From: Sphingobium sp. Ant17 | Lineage (GTDB): Bacteria > Pseudomonadota > Alphaproteobacteria > Sphingomonadales > Sphingomonadaceae | Length of the DNA stretch: 64,000 nt | Direction of reading: 5' to 3' | Assembly: GCF_000588875.1 (NCBI RefSeq) | Contig: NZ_JEMV01000002.1 | Span: 62,001 to 126,000, forward strand | In this document: piece after piece, positions 21,185 through 30,131 of the stretch | How the letters are laid out: each line of letters opens with the position of its first letter | How positions within the stretch are numbered: position 1 is the first letter of the stretch | Notes under the pieces: generated by a model | Told to the model about the DNA's origin: nothing | The model's database searches: none | What the model saw: only the letters and a program-made list of their open reading frames with translations | Translations under genes and position numbers: made by a program

Positions 21185-23404
21185 TCACTCGGCGGACGCA
21201 ATCCCGCGACGGGCCAGAAAGTCCTCGATCGTCCGCCACAGATGCACGCTGACGCCAGGCCCACCGACGCGATGGGTCTGCCCCGGATAGGCCATCATCT
21301 CGAACGGCACCGCCGCGCCCTGCATTTTGGCCATCAGCGCGGTGGCATTGTCGAACACGACATTATCGTCGGACATGCCGTGGATCAGCAGCAGCGGATC
21401 GACGATCTTCACCGACTCCTCGACCGCGCCCGAGGCGGGATAGGCACTAGGCGTGTCCTGCGGCTGGCCCATATAGCGTTCGGTATAATGGGTGTCGTAC
21501 AGTTCCCATTTCGTCACCGGCGCACCGGCGATCACCGCGCCAAACACGCCCGGTGCCTTTTCCAGCAGTTTCAGGGACATATAGCCACCATAGGACCAGC
21601 CATAAGTCGCAATCCGCGTTGGATCGACGAAGGGCTGGGCCTTGAGCCAGTCGACGCCCACTAGCTGGTCCTCGACCTCCACCGTGCCCATCGCCCGGTA
21701 GAGATGGTCCTCGAACGCCTTGCCGCGATCGGGCGTGCCGCGATTGTCGATCGCAAAGACGATCCAGCCCCGATCGACCAGATATTGGTTGAGCGCCCCG
21801 CTCCAGACATTCGTCGCCTGCCGTCCGCCGCCAGGGCCGCCATAATGGATCATGAACACCGGATAGCGTTTCCCCGGCTCGATCGGCGGGGTCATGATCT
21901 TGGTGTAGAGCGTCGTGCCGTCCGCCGCCTTCACCGTGCCGAATGTCGTCTTCACATGGCTGGCGACATAGGGCGCATAGGGGTGGCTGCCGGTCAGCGC
22001 ATTTTCCGACAACCATTGCAGCTGCTTGCCCTTATTGTCGGCCAGATAGACCTGCTTTGGCTGGTCGCTATTCTGGCGGCTGACGACGATCCGGCTGGCC
22101 TTACCGTCCATCACGGCATCGTTCCACCAGCCACTGCGCGTCAACGCCTGCGCTTCCCCGGCCTTTTTCAGCGGCGCGGTATAGAGTTGCTGTTCCAGCG
22201 GCGTTTCGCGATTGCCAGTGAAATAAACGAGGCTCTTACCCTCATCCACGCCCACCACGTCGCGCACGTCCCACTTGCCGCTGGTCAGCGCCGTCCATTT
22301 GTCACCACGCACATGGTAGAGATGCCCATGCCCGGTCTTCTCCGACCACCACAGCAAACTCCCATCCGCCAGGGGTCTGAAATTATTGGACAGATTGACC
22401 CAGCTCTTCGCCGTTTCTGCGAGGATCACCCGGCCCTTGCCCGTGGCGGGGTCAACCGCCAGCAGGTCGAGCCGTTTCTGATCGCGGCTTTCCCGCTGGA
22501 CATAGAGGGTCCGACCATCCTTAGACCAGTTGACCCGCGCCAGATAAATGTCCGAATCCGGGCCGAGATCGACCTTCACCTGGCCCGATCCATCCGGTTT
22601 CATCACATACAGATCGACTAGCGCGTTGGGCGTGCCTGCCGCCGGGTAGCGTTGTTGATAGACCTTGGTCCCCTCCCCGCCGATCGCGGTGCGGGTGACG
22701 ATGCCGACCGGACCTTCATCGACCCGCGCGACGGCGATCATCGCTTCATCGGGCGACCACCAATAGCCGGTGCGCCGGTCCATTTCCTCCTGCGCGACGA
22801 ACTCGGCCACGCCCCAGCTCACCGTATCGCTCGCGCCCTGCGTTATCTGTCGTTCCACACCATCGATCGGCTGCACGAACAGATTGCCGCCCCGCACGAA
22901 GGATACGAAACGCCCCTTGGGACTGACCACGCCGTTCAATTCGCCATCGGGCGTGTCGGTCAGCCGTGTCACCTGTCCATCCAGCGCGGCGAGATAGAGG
23001 TCGCCATCGACGGGCACGAGGATGGTCTTGCCATCGGACGACCAGTCATAGCTGGTAATCCCGCTACTGCCCGCGACGCTGCGATCCCGCTCGCGCTGCA
23101 TTTTTTCCGCTTCGCTGAGCGCCGCGCCGCTGCCGGTCCTTTTCGAATCGACCAGCATCCGCTCCGCGCCGGTAGCGGTGTCGATCGCCCACAGGTCGAG
23201 CCGCTCCTTCTCATCCGCGCGTGGCTTGAGCAGGGTCACAAGCGTCCCGTCCGGCGATAATGTGAGCGCGCGCGGCTGCGGTCCGGCAAGATCAGGGCTG
23301 GCGAACACGCGTTCCAGCGTCAGTTTTTCCTGCGCCTGCACGGACACAGCGGAACTCAACAGCAAAGCGCCAAGCGCGGCACTGGCTTTCAGATAAGGGG
23401 GCAT
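21185..23404 (-). CDS. S9B dipeptidyl-peptidase IV family serine peptidase
   Basis: About 739 residues with an N-terminal signal peptide ending near VSVQAQ. The N-terminal two thirds is a beta-propeller (DPPIV_N), including the DTVSWGVAEFVAQEEMDR helix that carries the paired Glu residues binding the substrate amino group. The C-terminal alpha/beta hydrolase domain has nucleophile GWSYGG, Asp in HGMSDDNV and His in GQTHRV. These indicate an active exopeptidase cleaving X-Pro or X-Ala dipeptides in the periplasm. ATG 23404 lies six bases after AAAGG; ATG 23410 is the alternative start two codons earlier. Confidence 0.94.
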   Translation of the reverse strand: MPPYLKASAALGALLLSSAVSVQAQEKLTLERVFASPDLAGPQPRALTLSPDGTLVTLLKPRADEKERLDLWAIDTATGAERMLVDSKRTGSGAALSEAEKMQRERDRSVAGSSGITSYDWSSDGKTILVPVDGDLYLAALDGQVTRLTDTPDGELNGVVSPKGRFVSFVRGGNLFVQPIDGVERQITQGASDTVSWGVAEFVAQEEMDRRTGYWWSPDEAMIAVARVDEGPVGIVTRTAIGGEGTKVYQQRYPAAGTPNALVDLYVMKPDGSGQVKVDLGPDSDIYLARVNWSKDGRTLYVQRESRDQKRLDLLAVDPATGKGRVILAETAKSWVNLSNNFRPLADGSLLWWSEKTGHGHLYHVRGDKWTALTSGKWDVRDVVGVDEGKSLVYFTGNRETPLEQQLYTAPLKKAGEAQALTRSGWWNDAVMDGKASRIVVSRQNSDQPKQVYLADNKGKQLQWLSENALTGSHPYAPYVASHVKTTFGTVKAADGTTLYTKIMTPPIEPGKRYPVFMIHYGGPGGGRQATNVWSGALNQYLVDRGWIVFAIDNRGTPDRGKAFEDHLYRAMGTVEVEDQLVGVDWLKAQPFVDPTRIATYGWSYGGYMSLKLLEKAPGVFGAVIAGAPVTKWELYDTHYTERYMGQPQDTPSAYPASGAVEESVKIVDPLLLIHGMSDDNVVFDNATALMAKMQGAAVPFEMMAYPGQTHRVGGPGVSVHLWRTIEDFLARRGIASAE

Positions 23405-23518
23405 CGACATCCTTTCGGCTCGGCGCGCGCACGCGCCGGATCAGGACCGCAGGATTAAAGCTGCGTATCAAAAGATCAATGCCGGGAAATAATCTGTCCT
23501 GCCATGGCGGGTAAGCCA

Positions 23519-23593
23519 TGGTGGGCGCGGCAGGGATTGAACCTGCGACCCCACCCGTGTGAAGGGTGTGCTCTACCACTGAGCTACGCGCCC
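23519..23593 (-). tRNA. tRNA-Val (anticodon CAC)
   Basis: The minus strand folds as a complete 75-nt tRNA: acceptor GGGCGCG pairs with CGCGCCC, D-arm GCTCAGTGGTAGAGC, anticodon stem CACCC/GGGTG around loop TTCACAC, T-arm GCAGG-TTCAATC-CCTGC, discriminator A and an encoded CCA. The CAC anticodon reads GUG valine codons. It sits alone between the S9 peptidase and the entericidin-like gene. Confidence 0.97.
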
Positions 23594-23728
23594 CCTGTCG
23601 GGAGGAAGCGGCCATTGGCATTGCGGGCCGCCTCTGTCAAGCGGAGGTGAAACGGTCATGCACAATCGCTCTTCCCGCCGTCGCCACCCGGTTATAGAGG
23701 ATCCCAATAACCAATGTGGAGTGATGCC

Positions 23729-23857
23729 ATGATCCGTCCTCCATTATGCCTGTTGATGAGCGGATGGCTGCTGGCCCTATCGGCCTGCAACACGGTGCAA
23801 GGCGTCGGCCGCGACATCGAATCAGTGGGCCGCGCCGGCAAGGAGGCGATGCGATAA
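23729..23857 (+). CDS. Entericidin A/B family lipopeptide
   Basis: A 42-residue lipoprotein. A short basic start and hydrophobic stretch (LCLLMSGWLLAL) lead into the lipobox LSAC, then the entericidin hallmark NTVQGVGRDIESVGRAG. GGAG lies about eight bases before ATG 23729. In E. coli entericidins A and B form a small membrane-active antidote/toxin pair; in alphaproteobacteria single copies are common and their role is uncertain, possibly envelope stress. Monocistronic as far as can be seen. Confidence 0.85.
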   Translation: MIRPPLCLLMSGWLLALSACNTVQGVGRDIESVGRAGKEAMR

Positions 23858-23885
23858 GGGGAACGGCGTCGGCGATCCGCCCAGC

Positions 23886-24074
23886 TTATTGCAGAACGCG
23901 CCCGATTACCTTGGGGCTTTTGCGCAGGCGGACACCATCGCAATCAGGCTCGCCACAGGTGCAGGCTTCGAGCGTGTAGCGGACACCGCACATGACCAAC
24001 ACGTCGTGATCGAAACTATAGTTGGAAATTCCCGCGCGCTCGACTTTTTCCTGAGCCATGGCCTTGAGAGACAT
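23886..24074 (-). CDS. Small Cys-rich conserved hypothetical protein
   Basis: A 62-residue protein. I chose ATG 24074, which follows a GGGGGTAGG stretch; the frame extends 17 codons further upstream. It contains a compact cysteine cluster EACTCGEPDCDGVRLRK (CxCx4C) plus one more Cys in VLVMCGVRY, suggesting metal binding. No signal or membrane segment. I do not recognise a named family. It faces the entericidin gene convergently, 28 bases from its stop. Confidence 0.7.
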   Translation of the reverse strand: MSLKAMAQEKVERAGISNYSFDHDVLVMCGVRYTLEACTCGEPDCDGVRLRKSPKVIGRVLQ

Positions 24075-24248
24075 GCGAGTCCTACCCCCTTTTATTCGAC
24101 GTTGATATTTGATGCTGCGCTGCACAATGTCAATTAACCAACATTAGTTCCTACAATATTTGTCACAATATTGTCGCGCAAATGCCACGCTTCGACGATG
24201 CACATGGCCCGGCTTGCACAGGGCGATCTCGCCTCCCATATGCCGCCC

Positions 24249-24815
24249 ATGAACGACCAACATCGCAGCGCCATGCCGGTCTGGCATGGCACCACCATCA
24301 TGTCCGTCCGCAAAAATGGCAAAGTCGTCGTCGCTGGCGACGGTCAGGTCTCGATGGGCCAGACCGTCATGAAGCCCAACGCCCGCAAGGTGCGGCGCCT
24401 GCATGACGGCTCCGTCATCGGCGGCTTTGCCGGCGCGACGGCCGACGCCTTCACTCTGTTCGAGCGGCTGGAAGCCAAGCTGGAGCGGCACAATGGGCAG
24501 CTGATGCGCTCTGCCGTCGAACTGGCAAAGGACTGGCGCACCGACAAATATCTGCGCAATTTGGAAGCGATGATGATCGTCGCAGACAAGGATGTGACAT
24601 TGATCCTGACCGGCAATGGCGACGTGCTGGAGCCGCTGAACGGCGTTGCGGCGATCGGATCGGGCGGTAATTTCGCGCTGGCGGCGGCCCGTGCGCTGGT
24701 GGACTATGAGGCGGATGCCGAGGCACTGGCGCGCAAGGCCATGGCCGTGGCGGCGGATATTTGCGTTTATACCAACGATCAGTTGACCATCGAAACATTG
24801 GATTCGGTCGCCTGA
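24249..24815 (+). CDS. hslV: HslV, ATP-dependent protease peptidase subunit
   Basis: The proteasome-like Thr peptidase of the HslUV (ClpQY) complex. The catalytic Thr lies in [20 protein letters not shown] and becomes N-terminal after propeptide removal. [36 protein letters not shown] and the C-terminal IETL are typical. The start is not marked by a good ribosome site. ATG 24249 gives a short propeptide of about 14 residues; ATG 24240 and earlier in-frame codons are possible. It precedes hslU with a palindromic repeat of about 130 bases in the gap. Confidence 0.93.
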   Translation: MNDQHRSAMPVWHGTTIMSVRKNGKVVVAGDGQVSMGQTVMKPNARKVRRLHDGSVIGGFAGATADAFTLFERLEAKLERHNGQLMRSAVELAKDWRTDKYLRNLEAMMIVADKDVTLILTGNGDVLEPLNGVAAIGSGGNFALAAARALVDYEADAEALARKAMAVAADICVYTNDQLTIETLDSVA

Positions 24816-24822
24816 TTAACGT

Positions 24823-24955
24823 GCCCCTCCCTGCCAAGGGAGGGGTTGGGGTGGGTAGCGAGCAAAGCGAGCCGCAATCCCATTCCACCTATTTTGCGAG
24901 CGATTGCTGTGCAATCGCACCCACCCCCTGCCCCTCCCTTAGAAGGGGAGGGGGA
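24823..24955. repeat. GC-rich palindromic intergenic repeat between hslV and hslU
   Basis: A G-rich arm containing GGAGGGGTTGGGGTGGGT (left) faces a C-rich arm containing ACCCACCCCCTGCCCCTCC (right), each arm itself ending in a small CCCTCCC/GGGAGGG hairpin. The whole unit can fold as one long imperfect stem-loop of about 130 bases. Such elements are frequent in sphingomonads and other alphaproteobacteria. It ends just before the hslU start, so it also supplies the GGGGAGG preceding ATG 24963. It could act as an mRNA processing or attenuation element inside the hslVU transcript; this is inference. Confidence 0.75.
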
Positions 24956-24962
24956 GTTTGGA

Positions 24963-26264
24963 ATGAACGACAATCTGACCCCCAAAGCCATCGTCGCGGC
25001 ACTTGACGCGCATATCATCGGCCAGAAGGATGCCAAGCGCGCTGTCGCGGTGGCGCTGCGCAATCGTTGGCGGCGGCAGCATTTGCCCGACGATCTGCGC
25101 GACGAGGTAACACCCAAAAATATCCTGATGATCGGGCCGACGGGGTGCGGCAAGACCGAGATCAGCCGTCGCCTGGCGAAGCTGGCCGATGCGCCCTTCG
25201 TCAAGGTCGAGGCCACCAAGTTCACAGAAGTCGGCTATGTTGGTCGCGATGTCGAACAGATCGTCCGCGACCTGGTCGAGGAAGCGGTGCGGCTGGAAAA
25301 GGATCGCCGCCGCGAAGCGGTGCGCGAAGCGGCGTCCGAGGCGGCGATGAACCGCCTCCTCGACGCGCTAACGGGCAAGGAAGCGAGCGAGGCGACCCGC
25401 CTCTCCTTCCGCCAGCGGATTGAGCAGCATCAGATGAACGATGTCGAGGTCGAGGTGGAAATCGCCGACAGCCCTTCCATGCCGATGGATATCCCCGGCA
25501 TGGGCGGCCAGATGGGTATGATCAACCTGTCCGACATGATGTCCAAAGCATTGGGCCAAAACCAGAAGAAGCGCCGCAAGCTGCGCGTCGCCGATGCCTG
25601 GGACAAGCTGATCGAGGAGGAACAGGACAAGCGACTGGACCAGGATGATGTCGCGCGCGTTGCCATCACCAGCGCTGAGCAGAATGGCATCGTGTTTCTC
25701 GACGAAATCGATAAGATTGCGGTCAGCGACGTGCGTGGCGGTTCCGTCAGCCGCGAGGGCGTACAGCGCGACCTGTTGCCCCTGATCGAGGGGACGACGG
25801 TTGCGACCAAATATGGCCCGCTCAAGACCGACCACATCCTGTTCATCGCGTCGGGCGCTTTTCATGTCGCCAAGCCCAGCGACCTGTTGCCCGAATTGCA
25901 GGGTCGCCTGCCGATCCGCGTAGAGTTGCAGGCGCTGACCGAAGAGGATTTCGTCGCGATCCTCTCGGACACCAAGGCAAGCCTGGTGGCGCAATATCGG
26001 GCGCTGCTGGCGACCGAGGGCGTAACCATCGACCTGACCGCCGAGGGCATCCGCGCGGTGGCGCGAATTGCAGCGGAAGTGAATGGCGAGGTCGAGAATA
26101 TCGGTGCCCGCCGCCTGCAGACGGTGATGGAAAAGCTGCTGGAGGATGTCAGCTTCGAGGCCGAGGACCGGCGGGGTGAAACGCTTGTGGTGGACGCCGC
26201 CTATGTCGAAAAGCAGCTGGATGCGATTGCGCGCGACACCGACCTTAGTCGCTACGTCCTGTGA
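24963..26264 (+). CDS. hslU: HslU, ATPase subunit of the HslUV protease
   Basis: A 433-residue AAA+ unfoldase that feeds substrates to HslV. Walker A is [17 protein letters not shown], the pore loop lies in the [12 protein letters not shown] segment, Walker B is [11 protein letters not shown] and sensor/arginine-finger region [16 protein letters not shown]. The C-terminal DTDLSRYVL inserts into HslV. The I-domain lies between about residues 110 and 230. Start ATG 24963 gives the standard [16 protein letters not shown]-terminus; the longer frame upstream is only the translated repeat. Confidence 0.97.
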   Translation: MNDNLTPKAIVAALDAHIIGQKDAKRAVAVALRNRWRRQHLPDDLRDEVTPKNILMIGPTGCGKTEISRRLAKLADAPFVKVEATKFTEVGYVGRDVEQIVRDLVEEAVRLEKDRRREAVREAASEAAMNRLLDALTGKEASEATRLSFRQRIEQHQMNDVEVEVEIADSPSMPMDIPGMGGQMGMINLSDMMSKALGQNQKKRRKLRVADAWDKLIEEEQDKRLDQDDVARVAITSAEQNGIVFLDEIDKIAVSDVRGGSVSREGVQRDLLPLIEGTTVATKYGPLKTDHILFIASGAFHVAKPSDLLPELQGRLPIRVELQALTEEDFVAILSDTKASLVAQYRALLATEGVTIDLTAEGIRAVARIAAEVNGEVENIGARRLQTVMEKLLEDVSFEAEDRRGETLVVDAAYVEKQLDAIARDTDLSRYVL

Positions 26265-26271
26265 CCAGTGG

Positions 26272-26306
26272 GCAGCCGACCGATCCCCTCCGGATCGGTC
26301 GGTTGC
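26272..26306. terminator. Hairpin between convergent hslU and phaZ
   Basis: GCAGCCGACCGATCC and GGATCGGTCGGTTGC form a strong stem with a short C-rich loop in the 52-base gap between two convergent stops. There is no clear T-tract, so this may be a bidirectional or Rho-assisted terminator. Confidence 0.6.
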
Positions 26307-26316
26307 CTGATTGCGA

Positions 26317-27540
26317 TCAGTTCATCGCGAGGATCATGTTCCGCACCTGCGGATAGACCTGGCTTTCCCATTTGCTGCCGGAAAATACGCCATAATGACC
26401 GACGCCCGGCTGGAGATGGTGACGCTTCAAGTGCGGCCGCAGACCGGTGCATAGGCCATGGGCTGCCGATGTCTGCCCTACGGCGCAGACATCGTCCCTT
26501 TCGCCCTCGACCGTCAGCAACGCCGTATGGCGAATGGCGCCCGGTTTGACCAACCGCCCCCGGTGCATCAATTCACCCTTGGCGAGGGAGGCTTTCTGGA
26601 ACACCAGATCGACGGTTTCGATGTAAAATTCGCGGGTCATGTCCAGGACCGCGAAATATTCTTCATAGAAATTCTTGATCTTGTCGGCTTCGACGGTCTT
26701 TCCATCGGCCAGCAATTGGTACAGTTCCCGATGCTGCGCGCCATGGCGTTCCATGTTCATCGCCATGAAGGCGGATAGCTGGATGAAGCCCGGATAGACT
26801 TGGCGACCATGCCCCGCGTAGCGCAGCGGCACGACGGAGATCAAATTCTTCTCGAACCATTCGATCGGCTTTTCATTGGCCAGATCGTTGACCGCAGTCG
26901 GCGCTGCGTTGGGATCGATCGGCCCGCCCATCAACGTCATCGACTTCGGCGTCGCGGCGTCTTTATCTTCCGCCATCAACGCGACTGCTGCCAGTGCCGG
27001 GACGCAGGGCTGGCACACCGATACCATATGTGCGCCAGGCCCCATATGCTGGAAGAACTGGATCACATAATCCACATAATCCTCGAACCCGAAGCGGCCG
27101 GCCGACAGCGGCACGTCGCGGGCGTTCTTCCAGTCGGTGATATAAACGTCATGATCGCGCAGCAGGGTTACGACGGTGCTGCGCAACAAGGTTGAAAAAT
27201 GGCCGGACATAGGCGCGACCACCAGCACTTTGGGCTGAGCCGCATCGACCTCGTCCTTGACGAAGTGCAACAGGTCGCCAAACGGCAAATCCAGCGCCAC
27301 TTCCTCGCGCACGGCCACCTGTGCATTGCCGCTGGTAACCGTGCCGATATCATAAGCGGGACGCTTGTGGGTCAGCTTGGCACCTTGGAACACATCCATC
27401 AGTGCGAACAGGCGACGCGGCATCGCCCATTGGGCCGCTGGCCCCATCCGGTCCCGCATGCCAAGAGCAATCTGCGCGCCAAAGCGCGCCGGCGCCAGCA
27501 TATCGTTCCAAGCCTGATAACCGCTATAGAGCATCCGCAT
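26317..27540 (-). CDS. phaZ: Intracellular polyhydroxyalkanoate depolymerase
   Basis: A 407-residue cytosolic hydrolase of the intracellular PHB depolymerase family (PhaZ1 type), which mobilises stored polyhydroxybutyrate. The catalytic nucleophile is a Cys in MVSVCQPCVPALA (Cys176, lipase-box-like position) rather than Ser, as in this family. Other landmarks are VAPMSGHFSTLLR, DVYITDWKNARDVP, YPGFIQLSAFMAMN and the C-terminal His in GVGHYGVFSG. No signal peptide. Divergent from the GST gene over an AT-rich shared promoter region of about 126 bases. Confidence 0.9.
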   Translation of the reverse strand: MRMLYSGYQAWNDMLAPARFGAQIALGMRDRMGPAAQWAMPRRLFALMDVFQGAKLTHKRPAYDIGTVTSGNAQVAVREEVALDLPFGDLLHFVKDEVDAAQPKVLVVAPMSGHFSTLLRSTVVTLLRDHDVYITDWKNARDVPLSAGRFGFEDYVDYVIQFFQHMGPGAHMVSVCQPCVPALAAVALMAEDKDAATPKSMTLMGGPIDPNAAPTAVNDLANEKPIEWFEKNLISVVPLRYAGHGRQVYPGFIQLSAFMAMNMERHGAQHRELYQLLADGKTVEADKIKNFYEEYFAVLDMTREFYIETVDLVFQKASLAKGELMHRGRLVKPGAIRHTALLTVEGERDDVCAVGQTSAAHGLCTGLRPHLKRHHLQPGVGHYGVFSGSKWESQVYPQVRNMILAMN

Positions 27541-27666
27541 AATCGCAATCTTGCCTTGTTATATCACCGCCAACGAATCGGTCTTATCATGTAACGCTAT
27601 ACAATCTTTTTATGTTGCGCCGCATCATCATAAATGGGAGGTTCCCCTGAAGCGGGAGGGATTGCC

Positions 27667-28323
27667 ATGGCTATCGCGGAACTCACTCTATCCAGCAAAA
27701 ATTATTCCTCCTGGTCGCTGCGCGGCTGGCTGTTATGCCGGATTGCAGGCCTGCATGTCGAAGAAAAACTAATCGCGCTCGATAACGCGGAGAATCGCGC
27801 GGAGCTGCTGTTGCTCTCCCCCTCTGTGCTGGTCCCGCGTCTGACCCATGAGGGGGCGAGCGTATGGGATACTTTGGCGATCGCCGAATATCTCCACGAA
27901 CTTTATCCCGATGCCGGCATGTATCCCGCCGACCGGATCGCGCGCGCCCATTGCCGGTCGGTGTCGGGCGAAATTCATTCGGGCTTTGCCAACTTGCGCT
28001 CGGCTTTGCCGATGAATCTCAAGGTGCGGCATGCCCGTTTCCCTATTTTCTCCGGAGCGAAGCCGGACATCGAGCGGATCGAAGCGATCTGGGCAGAATG
28101 CTTGGGCAGTTATGGCGGTCCTTGGCTGTTTGGGGACAAGCCCACCGTGGCCGACGCGATGTTCGCGCCCGTCGCCGAACGTTTCCTGACCTATGCCGTG
28201 CCGGTGTCGGCTACCGCCGCGGCCTATTGCCAGACGATCAATGGTTGGCCGCTGATGCGCGAATGGATCGACGACGCGCGGATCGAGCCGGACGAGGTCG
28301 AGGAACTCGATATCGAATTCTGA
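27667..28323 (+). CDS. Glutathione S-transferase family protein
   Basis: A 218-residue GST. The N-terminal thioredoxin-like half has SSKNYSSWSLRGWLLCRIAGL and PSVLVPRLTHEGASVWDTLAIAEYL, in which the cis-Pro and the DT/S glutathione-binding pair are in place. The C-terminal helical half carries the N-capping GDKPTVADAMFAP. Start ATG 27667 has GGGAGGG eight bases upstream. It may conjugate or isomerise unknown electrophiles; substrate not predictable. Confidence 0.9.
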   Translation: MAIAELTLSSKNYSSWSLRGWLLCRIAGLHVEEKLIALDNAENRAELLLLSPSVLVPRLTHEGASVWDTLAIAEYLHELYPDAGMYPADRIARAHCRSVSGEIHSGFANLRSALPMNLKVRHARFPIFSGAKPDIERIEAIWAECLGSYGGPWLFGDKPTVADAMFAPVAERFLTYAVPVSATAAAYCQTINGWPLMREWIDDARIEPDEVEELDIEF

Positions 28324-28365
28324 CGCGCCCTTCCCCCTGCGTTGGCAAGGGGTTAGAAGCGGGTC

Positions 28366-30024
28366 ATGACCATACGCACGCTTGGCCTGGCTCTGGCCCT
28401 CACTGCCGCCCTTCCCGCCTCTCTCGCTGCGCAGACGACCGATCCGCAGCAACTGGCCCAATCCGTCCGCACGCTGGCGTCCGACCTGTTCGAAGGGCGC
28501 GCGCCCGGTACGATTGGGGAGGAGCGGACGATCGGCTATCTGGTCGGCCGGTTTCAGGCTTTGGGGCTGGAGCCGGGTGGTCCCGATGGCCAATGGGTGC
28601 AAAGCGTGCCCCTGCTCCACACCCGCCTCGGCAAAGCGGAGCGGCTGGGCATCGCGCAGGGCGACGTCGCGAGGGACTGGGCGGTCGGCGACCAGGTCTA
28701 TCTCTCCACCCTCCAGCCCAAGGACAAGGTTGTGGTGGACGCCGCGCCGCTGGTGTTCGTGGGCTATGGCGTCTCCGCGCCCGAACGGGGCTGGGATGAT
28801 TATAAGGACGTGGACCTGAAGGGTAAGGTCGCGGTCTTCCTGATCAACGATCCCGACTTCGAAGCGACCAAAGGCGAGGATGCTTTCGGCGCGTTCGGTG
28901 GACGTGCCATGACCTATTATGGCCGTTGGACCTACAAGTTCGAGGAAGCCGCGCGACGCGGGGCGATCGGCGCGCTGATCGTCCATGACACGCCCGGGGC
29001 CGGCTATGGCTGGAATGTGGTGGTCAGTCCGGGTGGCGAAAATTACGATCTCGTTCGTCCAGCCGATAAACTGACTAGCCTCGCCGTGCAGGGCTGGGTC
29101 GAGGGAGACGCCGCCAAGGCGTTGTTCGCTGGCGCGAGCCTCGACCTGGCTGCGCTGCGCAAGCGGGCGCGCAGCAAGGCATTCCGTCCGGTGGAGCTGA
29201 CCGGCGCGCGCTTCTCCGCCGCCTTCCCGGTGACGCAGGAAGTGGTGCAGAGCGCCAACGTCCTGGCGCGCATTCCCGGCACGAAACGGCCGGATGAAAC
29301 GGTGATGTATGGCGCGCATTGGGACGCCTATGGCAAGGGCGCGCCGGACGCACAGGGGCGCATCTATCGCGCCGGGGCGAATGACGATGCGCTTGGCATT
29401 GCGGGCCTGTTCGAAATTGCGCGCGCGTTCAAGGCTGGCCCTGCCCCCGATCGTTCGGTCCTGTTCGCGGCGTGGACGGCAGAGGAGCGCGGATTGCTTG
29501 GCTCCGAACATTATGCCCAGAACCCGGTGTGGCCGTTGGACAGCACGGTTGCCAACCTGACCCTCGATATCCTCCAGACTGCCGGCAAGGCGAAAGACGT
29601 CATCCTGGTGGGCAAGGGCCAAAGCACATTGGAGGATGATCTGGCGAAAGTCGCTGCCGACCAAGGCCGCGTCGTCACGCCAGAAAGCCTGCCTGAACGC
29701 GGCCTTTTCTATCGCGCCGACCATTTCTCCATGGCCAAGCAAGGCGTTCCCGTGTTGTTGCTGATGGGGATTGCAGGCGCGTCCGACCTGGTCGAAGGCG
29801 GCCGCGCGGCAGGACAGGCCTGGGTCGATACCTATACCGGCCAATGCTATCATCAGGCGTGCGATGCGATCGGCCCAGACTGGAAGCTGGATGGTGCGGC
29901 GCAGGATGTCGACCTGCTGCTGACTATCGGTCGCGACCTCGCCAGTTCGACCCGCTGGCCGCAATGGAAGCCGGGATCGGAATTCAAGGCGGTGCGGGAC
30001 AAAAGCGCGGCGGCACGTCGCTGA
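28366..30024 (+). CDS. M28 family zinc aminopeptidase with PA domain
   Basis: A 552-residue exported peptidase: signal peptide RTLGLALALTAALPASLAAQ, a PA-domain insert around residues 120-270, and an M28 catalytic domain. Metal ligands are visible in YGAHWDAYGKG, GANDDALGIAGL and WTAEERGLLGSEHY; the later His is in FYRADHFSMAKQG. It would remove N-terminal residues from peptides in the periplasm. It follows the GST gene by 42 bases and is ended by a strong bidirectional terminator. Confidence 0.92.
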   Translation: MTIRTLGLALALTAALPASLAAQTTDPQQLAQSVRTLASDLFEGRAPGTIGEERTIGYLVGRFQALGLEPGGPDGQWVQSVPLLHTRLGKAERLGIAQGDVARDWAVGDQVYLSTLQPKDKVVVDAAPLVFVGYGVSAPERGWDDYKDVDLKGKVAVFLINDPDFEATKGEDAFGAFGGRAMTYYGRWTYKFEEAARRGAIGALIVHDTPGAGYGWNVVVSPGGENYDLVRPADKLTSLAVQGWVEGDAAKALFAGASLDLAALRKRARSKAFRPVELTGARFSAAFPVTQEVVQSANVLARIPGTKRPDETVMYGAHWDAYGKGAPDAQGRIYRAGANDDALGIAGLFEIARAFKAGPAPDRSVLFAAWTAEERGLLGSEHYAQNPVWPLDSTVANLTLDILQTAGKAKDVILVGKGQSTLEDDLAKVAADQGRVVTPESLPERGLFYRADHFSMAKQGVPVLLLMGIAGASDLVEGGRAAGQAWVDTYTGQCYHQACDAIGPDWKLDGAAQDVDLLLTIGRDLASSTRWPQWKPGSEFKAVRDKSAAARR

Positions 30025-30070
30025 CGCCTAGAGGCTGATCGCGCTATTGGATCACAGGAGCGCGGCCAAG

Positions 30071-30110
30071 AAAAAAGGGCTTCTCCCGCGTGGGAGAAGC
30101 CCTTTTTTTT
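30071..30110. terminator. Strong bidirectional rho-independent terminator
   Basis: A6 tract, then GGGCTTCTCCC, loop GCGT, GGGAGAAGCCC, then T8 or longer. The 11-bp perfect GC-rich stem flanked by A and T tracts works for both strands and separates the convergent M28 peptidase and acnA genes. Confidence 0.95.
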
Positions 30111-30131
30111 TCAGCCTAGCCTGTCAGCCGA

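Noticed and set aside
24846..24962. Longer hslU start upstream of 24963
   Set aside because: The extra residues are the translated intergenic repeat; the canonical HslU N-terminus begins at 24963.
27769..29964. 731-codon open frame on the minus strand opposite the GST and M28 peptidase genes
   Set aside because: It is an antisense shadow in GC-rich coding DNA: no family motifs, and it lies across two well-supported plus-strand genes.
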